19,647 bases of DNA from Lysobacterales bacterium. Lineage in GTDB: Bacteria > Pseudomonadota > Gammaproteobacteria > Xanthomonadales > SZUA-36. The stretch lies in contig JABSSV010000414.1 of assembly GCA_013213875.1 (NCBI GenBank), positions 1 to 19,647 of the forward strand, read 5' to 3'. The position numbers and the translations under genes were made by a program. Of this stretch, positions 8,531 to 15,481 are shown one piece after another. How positions within the stretch are numbered: position 1 is the stretch's first letter; each line of letters begins with the position of its first letter. The notes beneath the pieces were generated by a model that worked only from the letters and a program-made list of their open reading frames with translations, made no database searches and was not told the origin of the DNA.

Positions 8531-9297
8531 GCGACGGGCTGTGTTTCGCCGGTGGCGATGCTTTGGTGGTCGGCGCCAGCCGCGGTCTCGGTCTGGCTCT
8601 GGCGCGCATGTTGCTGGCAGAGCACCAACCAGAGCGGCTTTTTCTGACCTATCGTGGTGCATCCGTGCCCGCGGACTTGCAGCGCCTGCAAGCCAGCGCC
8701 AGGCTGCCCGTTGAGCTGCTTGCCTGCGAGCTCACTGCCGACGAAGATCTCGCCGCCCTGCACGCCTCGCTGCGGGCAGCCGATGCCAAGCTGGGGCTGA
8801 CGCTTCACGCCGCGGGCATTCTGCACGAAACCCAGTTACGTCCGGAAAAGGCCCTCAGCCAAGTGCGGCGCGCTGGGCTCGCGCGGCTATTCGAGGTCAA
8901 CAGCATCGGCCCAATCCTTCTGGCCCAGGCCATCATGAGCCGCATCCCCCGCCATGAGCCTGCCCATTTCGCCGCGCTCTCGGCCATGGTGGGCAGCATT
9001 GGCGACAATCGCATGGGCGGCTGGTTTGGCTACCGCGCGTCCAAGACAGCACTCAACCAACTGTTGCGAACGCTGGCTATCGAGGGCCGACGTACGCATC
9101 CAGCGCTATGCATCACCAGCATTCATCCCGGCACTACCGATACGGACCTGTCACGCCCCTTTCAGAGTGGCGTGAGCGCAGACAAGCTCTATCAGCCCGA
9201 TCAGTCGGCGCGGCGCATCCTCCAGGTGGTGCTGGCGGGCACACCGGAGGAATCCGGGCGCTTTATGAACTGGAACGGTAACGCGCTGCCCTGGTAG
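8527..9297 (+). CDS. Short-chain dehydrogenase/reductase, CsgA/C-factor-like
   Basis: This NAD(P)-dependent SDR oxidoreductase has 256 residues. The cofactor loop is VGASRGLG (15-22), the strand motif HAAG stands where NNAG is usual (94-97), and the catalytic set includes a serine in the LSAMVGS segment (probably S152), Y169 and K173 in YRASK. The overall pattern, including SIGDNRMGGWFGYRASK, is that of C-factor-like SDRs often found next to photolyase genes. The substrate is unknown. The ATG chosen overlaps the photolyase stop as ATGA. The reading frame stays open further upstream, but that part lies inside the photolyase gene and adds no SDR sequence. The next gene starts 27 bases downstream. 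In this setting it may reduce an oxidised lipid or aldehyde, but that is inference. Confidence 0.93.
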   Translation: MSDGLCFAGGDALVVGASRGLGLALARMLLAEHQPERLFLTYRGASVPADLQRLQASARLPVELLACELTADEDLAALHASLRAADAKLGLTLHAAGILHETQLRPEKALSQVRRAGLARLFEVNSIGPILLAQAIMSRIPRHEPAHFAALSAMVGSIGDNRMGGWFGYRASKTALNQLLRTLAIEGRRTHPALCITSIHPGTTDTDLSRPFQSGVSADKLYQPDQSARRILQVVLAGTPEESGRFMNWNGNALPW

Positions 9298-9324
9298 GGC
9301 ACCCAACTCTATGGAAGACAAGGT

Positions 9325-10314
9325 ATGACCGCAAAATCGAATGACAACACGGCGCAGGAATCTACCTATACGATCGGCGCTGTGGCACGGCTAACCGGCC
9401 TCAGCACACAGCTGATCCGGGTCTGGGAACAACGCTATGCAGCCGTGGTCGCGGAACGCTCAGCCAATGGCCGTCGGGTCTACAGCACAACCGACGTGGA
9501 GAAACTCGGGCTTCTCAAGGCGCTGACGGAACGGGGTATCGCCATCAGCACCATCGCCGGCTTGTCGCTGACAGACCTGCGCGCCCGCGTTCAGGAAGCC
9601 GATCAGGTCGCTTTGCGGCCGCTACCGGGAAAAGTATCCGTGGCGGCGCTTGGCACCCTGCTACCCAGCGTCATCTGCGACGAAATCGTGCCGGCCAATC
9701 CCGTCGAATTAACGCTTGCAGGGTCTGATGCGGAAGCCTTCATGGTGGAAGGGCGCAGCTTACAGCCCGATGTGCTGGTGCTTGAGCTGACCAATCTGGG
9801 GCCGAATTCCCTGGATCACCTGGTCAAGCTGCGCGAGGCGCTCCAGCCCAAGGCAACCCTCGTTGCATATCGTTTTGCTCGCGGCGAGGACGAGAAAATG
9901 TTGGCCCGCAATGGGTTCCGCCTGCTACGTCTGCCTCTGGCACCGGATGGACTGGCGGTATCCATCCTCGCAGCAGCGGTAGATTTGCGCGCGGGTCAGC
10001 ATTACCAACCGCCGGCAGAAACATCGCCAGTGCCCCGCGAGCTGCCAGCACCCCCTCCAAAGCGCTTTTCCGAGACCCAGCTGTTGAAACTGGCGCGCAT
10101 TGAAAGCGCAGTGGATTGCGAATGCCCGCATCACATGGCGCAGGTTGTACAAACCCTGGCCGCCTTTGAGCTCTACAGCGCACAGTGCGAAAACCGTAAC
10201 GATGATGATGCCGAATTGCACGCCTACCTGCACCGGGCAACGGCCCAGGCACGGGCAGGCATGGAAGAGGCCCTGGCGCATCTGGTTACGGTAGAGGGAT
10301 TGAGTTTGGACTAG
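9325..10314 (+). CDS. MerR-family regulator with degenerate cobalamin-binding-like domain
   Basis: This 329-residue regulator starts with a MerR winged-helix DNA-binding domain (about 15-83). It contains TIGAVARLTGLSTQLIRVWE and the wing sequence GRRVYSTTDVEKLGLL. The middle part (about 103-222) looks like the Rossmann-type B12-binding fold of light-sensing LitR/CarH regulators, for example DVLVLELTNLGP and KATLVAYRFARGEDEKML. However, the E/DxHxxG cobalamin-ligand motif is absent and no histidine occurs before H165. A Pro-rich linker (228-246) leads to a helical C-terminal domain with CECPHH (265-270), AFELYSAQCENR and ELHAYLHRATAQAR. GGAAGA lies upstream of the ATG. It closes the photolyase-SDR unit, suggesting autoregulation and control of the neighbouring light and lipid genes. 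The signal it senses cannot be told from sequence. Confidence 0.88.
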   Translation: MTAKSNDNTAQESTYTIGAVARLTGLSTQLIRVWEQRYAAVVAERSANGRRVYSTTDVEKLGLLKALTERGIAISTIAGLSLTDLRARVQEADQVALRPLPGKVSVAALGTLLPSVICDEIVPANPVELTLAGSDAEAFMVEGRSLQPDVLVLELTNLGPNSLDHLVKLREALQPKATLVAYRFARGEDEKMLARNGFRLLRLPLAPDGLAVSILAAAVDLRAGQHYQPPAETSPVPRELPAPPPKRFSETQLLKLARIESAVDCECPHHMAQVVQTLAAFELYSAQCENRNDDDAELHAYLHRATAQARAGMEEALAHLVTVEGLSLD

Positions 10315-10333
10315 GGTGTTGCTTTTTGTTTAG

Positions 10334-10360
10334 GTTATGTATAACATGTAAACCATGTTA
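10334..10360. promoter_or_regulatory. Overlapping palindromes, candidate operator/promoter
   Basis: Two dyads overlap here: GTTAT-GT-ATAAC (10334-10345) and the perfect 7-bp repeat TAACATG-N5-CATGTTA (10342-10360). They lie in an AT-rich patch just after the MerR stop codon and before the folded element and terminator. TTTGTTTAG (10325-10333) and TGTATA (10338-10343), read on the other strand as CTAAACAAA and TATACA, also occur in the photolyase/lipocalin divergent region. TATAAC (10340-10345) could serve as a -10. I infer a binding site for a dimeric regulator, possibly the adjacent MerR protein. No function is shown. Confidence 0.45.
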
Positions 10361-10392
10361 GCCAAACATTGGATAGACACCGACTTCCCATA

Positions 10393-10486
10393 GACTACTC
10401 ATATCTCCCTCTGCACTTCGCACTCCCATCACTCCGATGGATGTGAGTAGTCATTAGCCCGCCGAGCTATCGACGGGCTTTTTTTT
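10393..10486 (+). ncRNA. Candidate small RNA or structured 3' UTR ending at a terminator
   Basis: A 12-bp outer stem pairs GACTACTCATAT (10393-10404) with ATGTGAGTAGTC (10441-10452), with a single G-U wobble. Inside it CCATC-ACTCC-GATGG (10426-10440) forms a perfect 5-bp hairpin, and the unpaired segment before it is rich in C and U (CTCCCTCT, CACTCCC). The intrinsic terminator follows within four bases. No open reading frame or Shine-Dalgarno is visible. Exposed CUCC-type loops are common in small RNAs that pair with ribosome-binding sites. The RNA could be independent, starting near the palindromes, or processed from the 3' end of the MerR transcript. Folding was read by eye; transcription is inferred. 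Confidence 0.45.
10456..10486 (+). terminator. Rho-independent terminator after the photolyase-SDR-MerR unit
   Basis: The stem pairs AGCCCGCCG (10456-10464) with CGACGGGCT (10471-10479), with one mismatch and a six-base loop, and is followed directly by a run of eight T (10479-10486). It is oriented to end plus-strand transcription. On the minus strand the stem is not followed by T residues, so it should not efficiently end the converging eleven-gene array. Confidence 0.93.
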
Positions 10487-10520
10487 GCCCTTACGGAGTC
10501 ACAGGGGCCAATCAGAGCAC

Positions 10521-12071
10521 CTAAAGCGTATCGAGTTGCTCCAGCAGCTGTTCTGCGCTGGCCAGCACGGCGTCACGATCTTCCTGACTGCGCCGATCCC
10601 AGCCGCGATAAATCATACCGATGCGGGGGTTGCGGCCAAGCCGCTCGCGGTGACGATTCATAAAGTGCCAATAAAGTGGGTTAAAGGGACAGGCCTTGGG
10701 GCCGGTCCGTTGCTTGACGTCGTAGAAGCAACCACCACAGTGATCACCCATCTTCTTCAGATAGTTACCCGATGAGACATAGGGCTTGCTGGCAATGACG
10801 CCACCATCGGCGAACTGGCTCATGCCCCGCGTGTTGGGCATCTCCACCCACTCAATCGCATCGATATAGATGCCCAGATACCAGGCGTCTACCGCGTCGG
10901 GATCCACGCCTGCGAGTAGCGCAAAATTACCGGTGACCATGAGCCGCTGGATGTGATGGGCGTAGGCATGCTCCAGAGATTGATCAATGGCCTGCTTCAT
11001 ACAGGCCATGCGCGTGTTACCCGTCCAATAAAACTCCGGCAGCGGCCGTCGGGCATCGAGCGCGTTGCTTTGGGCGTATTCGGGCATACGTGTCCAGTAG
11101 ATACCACGCATGAACTCACGCCAGCCGATTAGCTGCCTGACGAAACCCTCCACTGCAGCCAGTGGATAGCGCTCCGGCTCCGCCGACCAGACAGCCAATA
11201 CCGCCTCCACCACCTCCCGGGGATCAAGTATTTTGCTGTTCAGGGCAAAAGACAGACGCGAGTGGAACAGGGCCCAGCCCCGGTCCGTCAACGCATCCTG
11301 GTAAGCGCCAAACAGGGGCAGCAGTTGGTCCGTAAAAAAACGCAGCAGCTCCCGCGCCTGGGCACGGTCGCGGGGCCAGGGCGACGTGGTGCCCGACAAG
11401 CTGCCTATGGTTTGAATTTGGTGCCGTTCGAGACGCTCCAGAATATCGCCAACGGGATTCTCAAACAGCAGTGGCTCAGGCGGCTGTACGTCTGCCGGCA
11501 TGGCTTTGCGATTCTCAACATCATAATTCCACTTTCCGCCCACCGGTTTGCCGTCTGCGTCCATCAGCCAACCGCTCTGCTTGCGGATGCGTCGGTAGAA
11601 GTGCTCCATACGCTGCTGTTTATGGGTCGGAAAGGTGCTGTCGAGCGCTTCAAAGGGCACCAGAAAATGGCGCGTACCGGTACAGCGCACCGGCACCGCG
11701 GCGCGCGCGGCAAAATCCTGCATCTGCTCCAGCAGGCGGTATTCATCCGGCCGTTGGTAGGCCAACGACCCCGCACCGGAGGCGCTGATGAGATGTTCCA
11801 GCAGTGCCGGCAGGTCGTCAAACTCGGCGGTATCGTCTAGCGTCAGGTGTAGAACCCGATGCCCCTTCGCTTCCAGGTTCGCGGCCAGGGCCGCCATGGC
11901 ATCAAAGAAAGCCACCACCTTTTGCACATGGTGCCGCACGTAGCTGGCCTCCTGATACAACTCGGCCAGCACAAACAGCGTATCGGGCTCCACATGGTCA
12001 AACCACTCATGCTGCACATTGAGCTGATCGCCCAGCAGGAAGCACAAGCGCTCACAGGCCGGAACCCTCAT
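10521..12071 (-). CDS. Iron-sulfur cryptochrome/(6-4) photolyase-like protein (FeS-BCP, PhrB/CryB type)
   Basis: This 516-residue protein belongs to the bacterial FeS-containing branch of the photolyase/cryptochrome superfamily. Members bind FAD, a [4Fe-4S] cluster and usually a lumazine antenna; some repair (6-4) photoproducts and others act as light sensors. The N-terminal Rossmann domain starts with RLCFLLGDQLNVQH. The four cluster cysteines appear as C357 (NTRMACMKQ), C445, C448 (DHCGGC) and C461 (KACPFN). HAYAHHIQRLMVTGNF (368-383) contains the His pair implicated in (6-4) repair, so repair activity is plausible. The C-terminal half also has YIDAIEWVEMPNTRGMSQFA. Its ATG overlaps the stop of the DUF2256 gene as ATGA and lacks its own clear ribosome site, implying translational coupling. 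It is the last gene of the eleven-gene array. Confidence 0.95.
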   Translation of the reverse strand: MRVPACERLCFLLGDQLNVQHEWFDHVEPDTLFVLAELYQEASYVRHHVQKVVAFFDAMAALAANLEAKGHRVLHLTLDDTAEFDDLPALLEHLISASGAGSLAYQRPDEYRLLEQMQDFAARAAVPVRCTGTRHFLVPFEALDSTFPTHKQQRMEHFYRRIRKQSGWLMDADGKPVGGKWNYDVENRKAMPADVQPPEPLLFENPVGDILERLERHQIQTIGSLSGTTSPWPRDRAQARELLRFFTDQLLPLFGAYQDALTDRGWALFHSRLSFALNSKILDPREVVEAVLAVWSAEPERYPLAAVEGFVRQLIGWREFMRGIYWTRMPEYAQSNALDARRPLPEFYWTGNTRMACMKQAIDQSLEHAYAHHIQRLMVTGNFALLAGVDPDAVDAWYLGIYIDAIEWVEMPNTRGMSQFADGGVIASKPYVSSGNYLKKMGDHCGGCFYDVKQRTGPKACPFNPLYWHFMNRHRERLGRNPRIGMIYRGWDRRSQEDRDAVLASAEQLLEQLDTL

Positions 12072-12217
12072 GAGGCGGATCTACGCTGGCGCCGACAGCG
12101 TTCCGAGCAATAGCGCACCTGCTCCCAGCAGGCCGCCCATTTCTTGCGCCATTCGAAAGGTCGCCCGCAAACCGCGCAGTTTTTGCTCGGTTTGGGTTTG
12201 CCACGCAGCAGGGACAT
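12068..12217 (-). CDS. DUF2256 small Cys4 protein
   Basis: This is a 49-residue basic protein encoded between the CFA gene (6-bp gap) and the cryptochrome gene (ATGA overlap). It contains CAVCGRPFEWRKKW and RYCSERCRRQRR, giving four cysteines in a C-x2-C...C-x3-C arrangement (C14, C17, C37, C41), with an extra C30. This is the DUF2256 pattern, a probable small zinc-binding protein commonly found beside FeS cryptochrome/photolyase genes. Its function is unknown. It could help deliver or protect the metal cluster or the RNA/DNA of its partner, but that is a guess. The reverse-strand reading frame over this stretch has no recognisable product. No clear Shine-Dalgarno is seen, so translation probably depends on reading through from the CFA gene. 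Confidence 0.9.
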   Translation of the reverse strand: MSLLRGKPKPSKNCAVCGRPFEWRKKWAACWEQVRYCSERCRRQRRSAS

Positions 12218-12223
12218 GGGCGT

Positions 12224-13465
12224 TCAGACGGGGCGCTCTGCCAACAGATGCACGTCAGACAGGGCGCGTTCCTCGAAGCCCCCTTCGCAATAACAGAGAT
12301 AAAACTCCCACATGCGAATGAAGGCGTCGCTGTAGCCCTGGGCTTTCACCTGTTCGAGGCAGGCGAAGAAATTTTCGCGCCAGTGGCGCAGCGTACGCGC
12401 ATAGTCACGACCAAAATCATGCAAGCCGGTGGTCATCAGGTCTTCTGTGCGCGCAATGGACTGCGTCATGGCGCTAACCGACGGGATATTGGCCCCGGGG
12501 AAAATGTAGCGCTGGATGAAATCAACGGAGCGCTTGGCCTCCTCGTACTGGGGCTCGGCGATGGTGATCGCCTGGATCAGCAGACGCCCACCGGGCTTCA
12601 ACAGCTCATTGCACTTGGCGAAGTAAGTGTCGTACTGCTTCCAGCCGATGGCCTCAATCATTTCGATGGACACCAGCTTGTCATATTGACCGGATAGATC
12701 CCGGTAGTCTTCCCGGAGCAGGGTAATCCGATCTTCCAGGCCCGCGGCCTGTACCCGCTTTTGAGCCAGCTCAAATTGCTGCTGGGAAATGGTGGTGGTG
12801 GTGACCCGGCAACCGAAATGCTGCGCCGCATGAATGGCCAGACCACCCCAGCCCGTACCAATCTCTAGCAGGTGGTCATCAGCTTGCAGCTCCAGGCGCT
12901 GACAGATTTTATCCAGACGGTGCAGCTGCGCCTCATGCAGGCTCATGGACGGGTCAGCAAAGATGGCACTGGAGTACATCATGGTCTCATCGAGCCACAG
13001 GGCGAAAAAGTCGTTACCGAGATCATAGTGGGCAGAGATATTGCGCCGGGCGCCCTCCCGGGAGTTGCGGTTGACCCAGTGAAACAGTTTCTGTAGCGGT
13101 CGGGTCAGGGACGCTGCGCCCCCTTCCATGCCATCGAGGACCTCACGGTTGCGAACCAGCAAGCGCACCAGGGCGGTCAAATCATCGACCTCCCAGGCCC
13201 CCTGCATATAAGCTTCGCCGGCACCGATGGAGCCTCCAAAGGCAATATCGGACCAGAAATCGGCATGCTGCACGGTAATGGTAGCGCGGGGTTTGCCACC
13301 GCTTTCCCCGTAATGATCCGATTGCTCGCCAGCCACGATGGTCAGGCTGCCTTCCTGCAACTGTTCCAGCTGCTGACGCACCAAGCGCTCAGCCAACCGA
13401 TCCAGCGCGCGCGGCTTGGCCGTAGTTTCCAGATGCTGTTCCGAGGCCAGGCTCATGGCTTTCAT
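12224..13465 (-). CDS. cfa: Cyclopropane-fatty-acyl-phospholipid synthase family methyltransferase 1
   Basis: This 413-residue SAM-dependent enzyme acts on double bonds of phospholipid acyl chains at the membrane. It has an N-terminal domain (about 60-125), then AHYDLGNDFFALWLDETMMY (145-164), the SAM loop LLEIGTGWGG (199-208), SIEMIEAIG (266-274) and FIQRYIFPG (317-325). By alignment from memory with E. coli Cfa, the glutamate that holds bicarbonate is kept (E271), but the position of H266 appears to be glutamine (Q298, in LLIQAITIAE). This variant is typical of the DUF1365/COG2907-linked subgroup. Related enzymes add a methyl or methylene group to oleoyl or vaccenoyl chains, so the product may be methyl-branched rather than cyclopropane. 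GGAGA precedes the ATG, which overlaps the DUF1365 stop as ATGA. Confidence 0.94.
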   Translation of the reverse strand: MKAMSLASEQHLETTAKPRALDRLAERLVRQQLEQLQEGSLTIVAGEQSDHYGESGGKPRATITVQHADFWSDIAFGGSIGAGEAYMQGAWEVDDLTALVRLLVRNREVLDGMEGGAASLTRPLQKLFHWVNRNSREGARRNISAHYDLGNDFFALWLDETMMYSSAIFADPSMSLHEAQLHRLDKICQRLELQADDHLLEIGTGWGGLAIHAAQHFGCRVTTTTISQQQFELAQKRVQAAGLEDRITLLREDYRDLSGQYDKLVSIEMIEAIGWKQYDTYFAKCNELLKPGGRLLIQAITIAEPQYEEAKRSVDFIQRYIFPGANIPSVSAMTQSIARTEDLMTTGLHDFGRDYARTLRHWRENFFACLEQVKAQGYSDAFIRMWEFYLCYCEGGFEERALSDVHLLAERPV

Positions 13466-14235
13466 GGGGTGTTCTCCAAAGGCAGTGGGTTTTTATCCGG
13501 GTGATCGTGCACCGGCGCACCCTTCAACCAAAGTCGCAGGGCTTGCCAGTGAATACCGGCGATCACCTTGCCGGTCATAAATGGATGGCGTAACAAAGTT
13601 CGCGCCAGACTTCCGCCGCTGATGGGCTGCCGCGCCAGCTTGAGGGTGGCATCAAACAGCTTGCTTCCCTCTCGATGCAATTCCATATGCACATTGAGCG
13701 AGTCATCCGGTGCCCGAAAGCGCCAGTCATAATCTACATCCATGGGCATGAAGGGCGAGACATGCATCTGTTTAACGGGCGCGAAGCGCTGATAGCCTCC
13801 ATGCCCGTCTGCCTCATCGCGTAACACGTAGCAGTGGCGCTCGCCCCAGGGCGTGTTGTTGACCTCGGCCACAATGGAATCCAGCGTCACGCCATCTTCG
13901 GCGTAACAGTAATAGAAGCTCACCGGATTGAAGCAGTAGCCAAAGTAGCGCAGGTTCGTCAGGAGACGAATGGGGCCCTCCGGACGCTCACCACAGGCCG
14001 CCTGTACATGATCGCGCACGCAGTCGGCCAGCGGCTGATCCGCCGGACCCATGTGGTCTTCACGTCGAAAGCGAGCCAGCGCGCGACGGCGGGTTGACCA
14101 GAACCAGCGCCCGGCAAAGACCCGATCAAGCTCATCCAGATCCAGCATCATCATGAACAGCCGATAGCGGAACTCGTGTCCCACCGGCTGCATGCGCCGA
14201 TGTCTAACCTGCCCGGCGTAGATCGCGCTGTGCAT
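13462..14235 (-). CDS. DUF1365 family protein
   Basis: This 257-residue protein belongs to DUF1365, a family nearly always encoded between a COG2907 flavoprotein gene and a CFA-family gene. Recognisable pieces are the start MHSAIYAGQVRHRR, YRLFMMMLDLDEL (24-36) and the hallmark LTNLRYFGYCFNPVSFYYCY (92-111). The biochemical role is not settled. Genetic linkage in alphaproteobacteria places such clusters in modified fatty acid formation. No signal peptide is visible and it is probably cytoplasmic or membrane-peripheral. The start matches family starts and lies 32 bp inside the 3' end of the flavoprotein gene, which is a real overlap. Its own stop overlaps the CFA start. The gene order FAD protein, DUF1365, CFA is the conserved core of this pathway. 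Confidence 0.93.
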   Translation of the reverse strand: MHSAIYAGQVRHRRMQPVGHEFRYRLFMMMLDLDELDRVFAGRWFWSTRRRALARFRREDHMGPADQPLADCVRDHVQAACGERPEGPIRLLTNLRYFGYCFNPVSFYYCYAEDGVTLDSIVAEVNNTPWGERHCYVLRDEADGHGGYQRFAPVKQMHVSPFMPMDVDYDWRFRAPDDSLNVHMELHREGSKLFDATLKLARQPISGGSLARTLLRHPFMTGKVIAGIHWQALRLWLKGAPVHDHPDKNPLPLENTP

Positions 14236-15481
14236 AATTTCGATCTTCAGCGAAATAATTCAGAGCAGACAGCGCACTGACCACACCATCTTCATGAAAA
14301 CCGTTGCGCCAGTAGGCGCCGCAGTAGCTGGTTCTGCGTCCCTGGCTGATTTCGCGCTGCCGGGCCTGCGCGGCTACTGCGGCAGGAGTAAATACCGGGT
14401 GCGCATATTCATAACGATCAATGATGCGGGCAGGATCAATGGCGTCCGTGTGGTTCAGGGTGACACAGAAGGTCTCTGGCGCGGCCAGAGACTGCAGGAT
14501 ATTCATGTTGTAAGTGACCGCGGCGGGACGTTCCGGTTGCTCCAGCAGATGATAGTTCCAGGCCGCCCAGGCCAGACGCCGACGCGGTAGTACCGATGCA
14601 TCCGTATGCAGCACGGCCTCGTTCTGCTGGTAGGGTATGGCGCCCAGCACCTCGCGCTCCGCCGCCGATGGATCCTCAAGCATGGCCAATGCCTGATCGC
14701 TGTGACAGGCAATAAACACCTGATCAAACATCTCAGGCTCCTGGCCGCGAACCTTGACCCGCACCTGATTCTCGTAACGACGTATGGCCTCCACCGGAGC
14801 ATTGAGCCGCAGGCCATCACGATAGCCTTCCATGAGACGATTCAGATAGCTCCGCGAGCCGCCTTTGATGACCCGCCATACCGGTCGCTCATTGACCGAC
14901 AGCATGCCGTGATTCTTGAAAAAGCGCACAAAGAACCGTGCCGGCATTTCGCGCAGCCGTGACTGGGTCGCGGACCAAATGGCCGAGCCCATGGGCAGAA
15001 TATAGTGATTCTGGAACTCCTGGCTGTAGTTGTTGCGGACGAAATAATCTGCGAGAGAAATGTCCTCCGCATCATCGCTCAGCAAGGCCGGCGCCTCTTT
15101 ATGAAATCGCAGGATATCGCGAATCATACGATGGAAACTGGGCCGGAAAAGATTACTGCGCTGGGCGAACAGCGTATTGAGCGATGTGCCGTTATATTCC
15201 AGGCCGGTGCGCTCGTGCTTGACGCTAAAGCTCATGTCGCTGTCCTGCCAGGGCACATCGAGCTCGTCGAGCATGGCAATGAAATTGGGGTAGGTCCAGT
15301 CATTGAAAACGATGAAACCGGTATCCACCGCGTAGCGTTCACCGGCCAGTTCTACATCGACCGTATGGGTGTGGCCACCCGGGCGACTGTCCGCCTCAAA
15401 CACGGTCACTTCATGCTCCCGGGACAGTTTCCAGGCCGCTATATTGCCCGCTATGCCTGAACCAACGACGGCGATTTTCAT
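14204..15481 (-). CDS. FAD-dependent oxidoreductase, COG2907 (amine-oxidase-like)
   Basis: This 425-residue flavoprotein is related to amine oxidases and carotenoid desaturases. The N-terminal dinucleotide loop is IAVVGSGIAGNIAAWKL (3-19). It continues with EADSRPGGHTHT and the family-typical AVDTGFIVFND (51-61). The C-terminal FAD contact region GAYWRNGFHEDGVVSALSAL is present. In comparable clusters such a protein is a candidate for oxidising or desaturating methylated acyl chains; one enzyme of the alphaproteobacterial furan fatty acid pathway is a flavin-type desaturase (UfaD). Whether this is its ortholog cannot be decided here. It is probably cytoplasmic, working on the membrane surface. 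Its ATG overlaps the stop of the acyl desaturase as ATGA, and its 3' end overlaps DUF1365. Confidence 0.93.
   Translation of the reverse strand: MKIAVVGSGIAGNIAAWKLSREHEVTVFEADSRPGGHTHTVDVELAGERYAVDTGFIVFNDWTYPNFIAMLDELDVPWQDSDMSFSVKHERTGLEYNGTSLNTLFAQRSNLFRPSFHRMIRDILRFHKEAPALLSDDAEDISLADYFVRNNYSQEFQNHYILPMGSAIWSATQSRLREMPARFFVRFFKNHGMLSVNERPVWRVIKGGSRSYLNRLMEGYRDGLRLNAPVEAIRRYENQVRVKVRGQEPEMFDQVFIACHSDQALAMLEDPSAAEREVLGAIPYQQNEAVLHTDASVLPRRRLAWAAWNYHLLEQPERPAAVTYNMNILQSLAAPETFCVTLNHTDAIDPARIIDRYEYAHPVFTPAAVAAQARQREISQGRRTSYCGAYWRNGFHEDGVVSALSALNYFAEDRNYAQRDLRRAG

Noticed and set aside
10393..10452. Minus-strand reading of the folded element as a CsrB-like RNA (GGA in the hairpin loop)
   Set aside because: The loop GGAGT is suggestive, but no terminator follows in that orientation, whereas the plus-strand version ends in a strong one.
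10456..10486. Bidirectional terminator for the converging arrays
   Set aside because: The T-run is only on the plus strand. On the minus strand the stem is preceded by A residues and followed by AATG, so it would not act as an intrinsic terminator there.
12070..12321. Plus-strand reading frame over the DUF2256 gene
   Set aside because: The minus strand encodes a clear DUF2256 Cys4 protein with coupled start and stop. The plus frame has no recognisable features.
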